From Candidatus Rokuibacteriota bacterium (GTDB lineage Bacteria > Methylomirabilota > Methylomirabilia > Rokubacteriales > JACPHL01), in contig JACPHL010000225.1 in assembly GCA_016188625.1 (NCBI GenBank), forward strand, positions 1 through 15,572: DNA of 15,572 nt. The letters are read 5' to 3'. This document shows, piece by piece, positions 14,411 to 15,572 of this stretch (position 1 is the stretch's first letter; each line of letters starts with the position of its first letter). The notes beneath the pieces were generated by a model that was not told where the DNA came from, made no database searches, and was given only the letters and a program-made list of their open reading frames with translations. Position numbers and translations under genes: made by a program.

Positions 14411-14653
14411 TTACCTCTTCCTCTTGCCCCGGGCCCAGCGGATGGCCCCCTCCACCGCCTTCTCGGTCAGGCCGAGATCCCGGATCTTTGTCCTGATCGC
14501 CTTGAGGCGATCGGCGGTGCGGGCCACGACGACCGGGGAGAGCACGATCTCACCGTCGCGGAGCGACACCTCGAAGTACTCGACGCCCGGAAAGTTCTTC
14601 GCGATCGCCTTCGGGATCGTGATCTGATTCTTCGCGGTCAGCTTCGCAAGCAC
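14411..14653 (-). CDS. Small AbrB/SpoVT (MazE-like) DNA-binding protein
   Basis: This 80-residue protein has a swapped-hairpin AbrB domain at its N-terminus (LAKLTAKNQITIPKAI, residues 2-17, then VEYFEVSLRDGEIVLSP). It is a DNA-binding fold typical of antitoxins of type II modules and of transition-state regulators. The C-terminus is basic (RWARGKRKR). The start is GTG at 14653, with GAGG a few bases upstream, three bases after the stop of the cobalamin-binding gene. The domain and size suggest an antitoxin, but no PIN or MazF toxin gene is adjacent: the gene downstream on this strand is the convergent citramalate synthase. It is an orphan antitoxin or a regulator. Confidence 0.85.
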   Translation of the reverse strand: MLAKLTAKNQITIPKAIAKNFPGVEYFEVSLRDGEIVLSPVVVARTADRLKAIRTKIRDLGLTEKAVEGAIRWARGKRKR

Positions 14654-14656
14654 CCC

Positions 14657-15077
14657 TTACCTCGTCTCCACCCCGAAGCGGGCGCGGAGCCAGGCGACGA
14701 TCTCCGAGGTCGGCGCGTCCACCCCCCAGAGCTCCGCGACCCCCAGGGCCTTCAGCTCCCGCATCTCGCGGGGGAGCATCGTCCCACCCCCGATCAGCAC
14801 GGTCTGCCCCGCCCCCTGCTCGCGCAGCAGTTCCAGGATCCTGGGGAAGACCATCATGTGGGTTCCGGAGAGAATGGAGAGCCCGATCACGTCCACGTCC
14901 TCCTGGATCGCCGTGGCCGCGATCTGCTCCGGGGTCTGGTGGAGGCCGGTGTAGATCACCTCGAAGCCGGCGTCGCGGAGGGCGCGGGCCACGACCTTGG
15001 CCCCCCGGTCGTGGCCGTCCAGCCCCGGCTTGGCGCCCCGGCTTGGCCACCAGGACCCGAACCTTCCGCTCGGCCAA
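14657..15077 (-). pseudogene. Cobalamin-binding domain protein (methylmalonyl-CoA mutase small-domain type), frameshifted
   Basis: The gene encodes a stand-alone B12-binding domain like the C-terminal part of methylmalonyl-CoA mutases. The TTG start at 15077 (AAGGG site upstream, two bases after the DinB stop) gives [13 protein letters not shown] in one frame. The rest ([17 protein letters not shown], then [21 protein letters not shown] and LIGGGTMLP) is in another frame. The switch comes from a perfect 13-bp tandem duplication at 15022-15034 and 15035-15047. Removing one copy restores a continuous frame of about 135 residues, the usual length, with the cobalamin-ligand DGHDRG intact. As written, the open part in the second frame starts at GTG 14992 and lacks that histidine motif. 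It is either a recently broken gene or a sequence error. A catalytic mutase subunit may lie upstream, outside the window. Confidence 0.88.
15022..15047. repeat. 13-bp perfect tandem duplication causing the frameshift
   Basis: GCCCCGGCTTGGC occurs twice head to tail (15022-15034 and 15035-15047, + strand). On the coding (-) strand this repeats GCCAAGCCGGGGC, encoding the AKPG of the cobalamin domain. Thirteen is not a multiple of three, so the second copy shifts the frame by one. Confidence 0.95.
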
Positions 15078-15079
15078 GC

Positions 15080-15541
15080 CTAAATCCCTTCCTGCTGGCG
15101 CCAGGCGCGGATCTGGTCCCCGTGTTCCCTGTAGTGGTGAGGCCCATTAGCTTCGACGAGCCGGGGCGCCGTCTTTCCCGGGGCGTACCGCTCCTCGGGG
15201 ACGGCCCGGGCGGCCGCGAGGAAGGCCCGGTAGGAGTCCTCCAGCTCGGTCAGGATCGCCGAGACGGAGACCCCGCGCTTGGCCTCGACGAAGCGGGCGT
15301 TCCAGGGGTCGGCATCGTCGTAACTCACGCCTTCGGGGACCGGCTTCTCGCCCCGCGCCAGGCGCTCGAGGACCGGGGTCATCTCGCGGTGCCACCCGGC
15401 GAGGTGGATCAGGATCTCGCGGACGCTCCAGGTCCCCAGCATGGTCCAGGTGAGGCGGGCCTCATCGAGGCCCCGGATCCCCTCCTGGAGCGCCAGGAAC
15501 TCGGCTTCGGTCCTGTCTAGCAGCTCCTCCTTCGCCGACAT
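15080..15541 (-). CDS. DinB/ClbS-DfsB-like four-helix bundle protein
   Basis: This 153-residue soluble protein of the DinB/YfiT superfamily is predicted to be a four-helix bundle. Seen features: LDRTEAEFLALQEGIRGL, WSVREILIHLAGWHREM (38-54) with a conserved histidine near the end of the second helix, and GPHHYREHGDQIRAW near the C-terminus (a family histidine in the last helix). The three histidines could bind a metal, as in DinB proteins, but the ClbS/DfsB branch is a closer visual match. Functions in the superfamily range from thiol-transfer to DNA protection, so none is assigned. ATG 15541 has AGGAG eight bases upstream. The gene is followed two bases on by the frameshifted cobalamin-domain gene, so the two are probably cotranscribed. 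Confidence 0.8.
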   Translation of the reverse strand: MSAKEELLDRTEAEFLALQEGIRGLDEARLTWTMLGTWSVREILIHLAGWHREMTPVLERLARGEKPVPEGVSYDDADPWNARFVEAKRGVSVSAILTELEDSYRAFLAAARAVPEERYAPGKTAPRLVEANGPHHYREHGDQIRAWRQQEGI

Positions 15542-15551
15542 CCCATCGCTC

Positions 15552-15572
15552 CTAGTCTTCGAGGATGAAGGT
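15552..15572 (-). CDS. Possible 3' end of an upstream minus-strand gene
   Basis: Six codons (TFILED) and TAG are open to the window edge, ten bases upstream of the DinB-like start, with the ribosome-binding AGGAG overlapping the stop. The position suits the previous gene of the same operon. It is too short to identify, and chance is quite possible. Confidence 0.3.
   Translation of the reverse strand, partial: TFILED

Noticed and set aside
13451-15520. Plus-strand frame of 689 codons spanning citramalate synthase and the minus-strand genes.
   Set aside because: It crosses genes of both strands in a non-coding phase and has no recognisable domain.

Overview
The window is about 15.6 kb of GC-rich, gene-dense bacterial DNA, mostly on the + strand. 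Genes are packed with ATGA or GTGA overlaps or very short gaps and use ATG, GTG and TTG starts. There are no rRNA or tRNA genes, insertion sequences or CRISPR arrays. The importer's binding protein has a signal peptide without a lipobox cysteine, which suggests a periplasm and a Gram-negative-type envelope. The intergenic 'GGAGGGGGG...CCCCCCTTCC' hairpins and the gene mix recall uncultivated soil lineages such as Candidatus Rokubacteria/Methylomirabilota. That assignment is only an impression and rests on no marker gene.

Region 1 (1-1690) holds the 3' end of a molybdenum hydroxylase large subunit, then the complete FAD and [2Fe-2S] subunits of the xanthine dehydrogenase/CO dehydrogenase family. 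Region 2 (1752-6730) is a BMP-type ABC importer of the kind used for nucleosides or nucleobases: binding protein, double ATPase and two permeases. Two anomalies lie in it. The ATPase seems to lack about 20-25 residues in its first nucleotide-binding domain. The first permease ends in a perfect 79-bp copy of its own middle, followed by about 280 bp of unrelated, poorly coding DNA. Region 3 (6840-12744) holds a DUF1116 protein (AllG/YlbE-like), a cytosine-deaminase-like amidohydrolase, a ring-opening amidohydrolase of the cyanurate hydrolase/barbiturase family, an NCS2 uracil/xanthine permease and a DUF2877 protein (AllH/YlbF-like).

Read together, regions 1-3 look like a catabolic locus for a nitrogen heterocycle. 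The most economical model is: uptake of nucleosides or bases; deamination of an amino-pyrimidine (cytosine to uracil, for example); oxidation by the molybdenum hydroxylase (uracil to barbiturate); hydrolytic ring opening (to ureidomalonate); and handling of the carbamoyl group by the DUF1116/DUF2877 pair. That pair is known from the E. coli oxamate carbamoyltransferase set AllFGH, but its partner FdrA/AllF is absent here. A cyanurate/s-triazine or purine substrate remains possible.

Region 4 (12741-14399) is a (R)-citramalate synthase gene behind its own candidate sigma70-type promoter. Region 5 (14411-15572, - strand) is a separate group: a DinB-like protein, a cobalamin-binding domain gene frameshifted by a perfect 13-bp tandem duplication, and a small AbrB-type protein. 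A family of multi-hairpin intergenic repeats, with compensatory stem changes between two copies, separates the transcription units.
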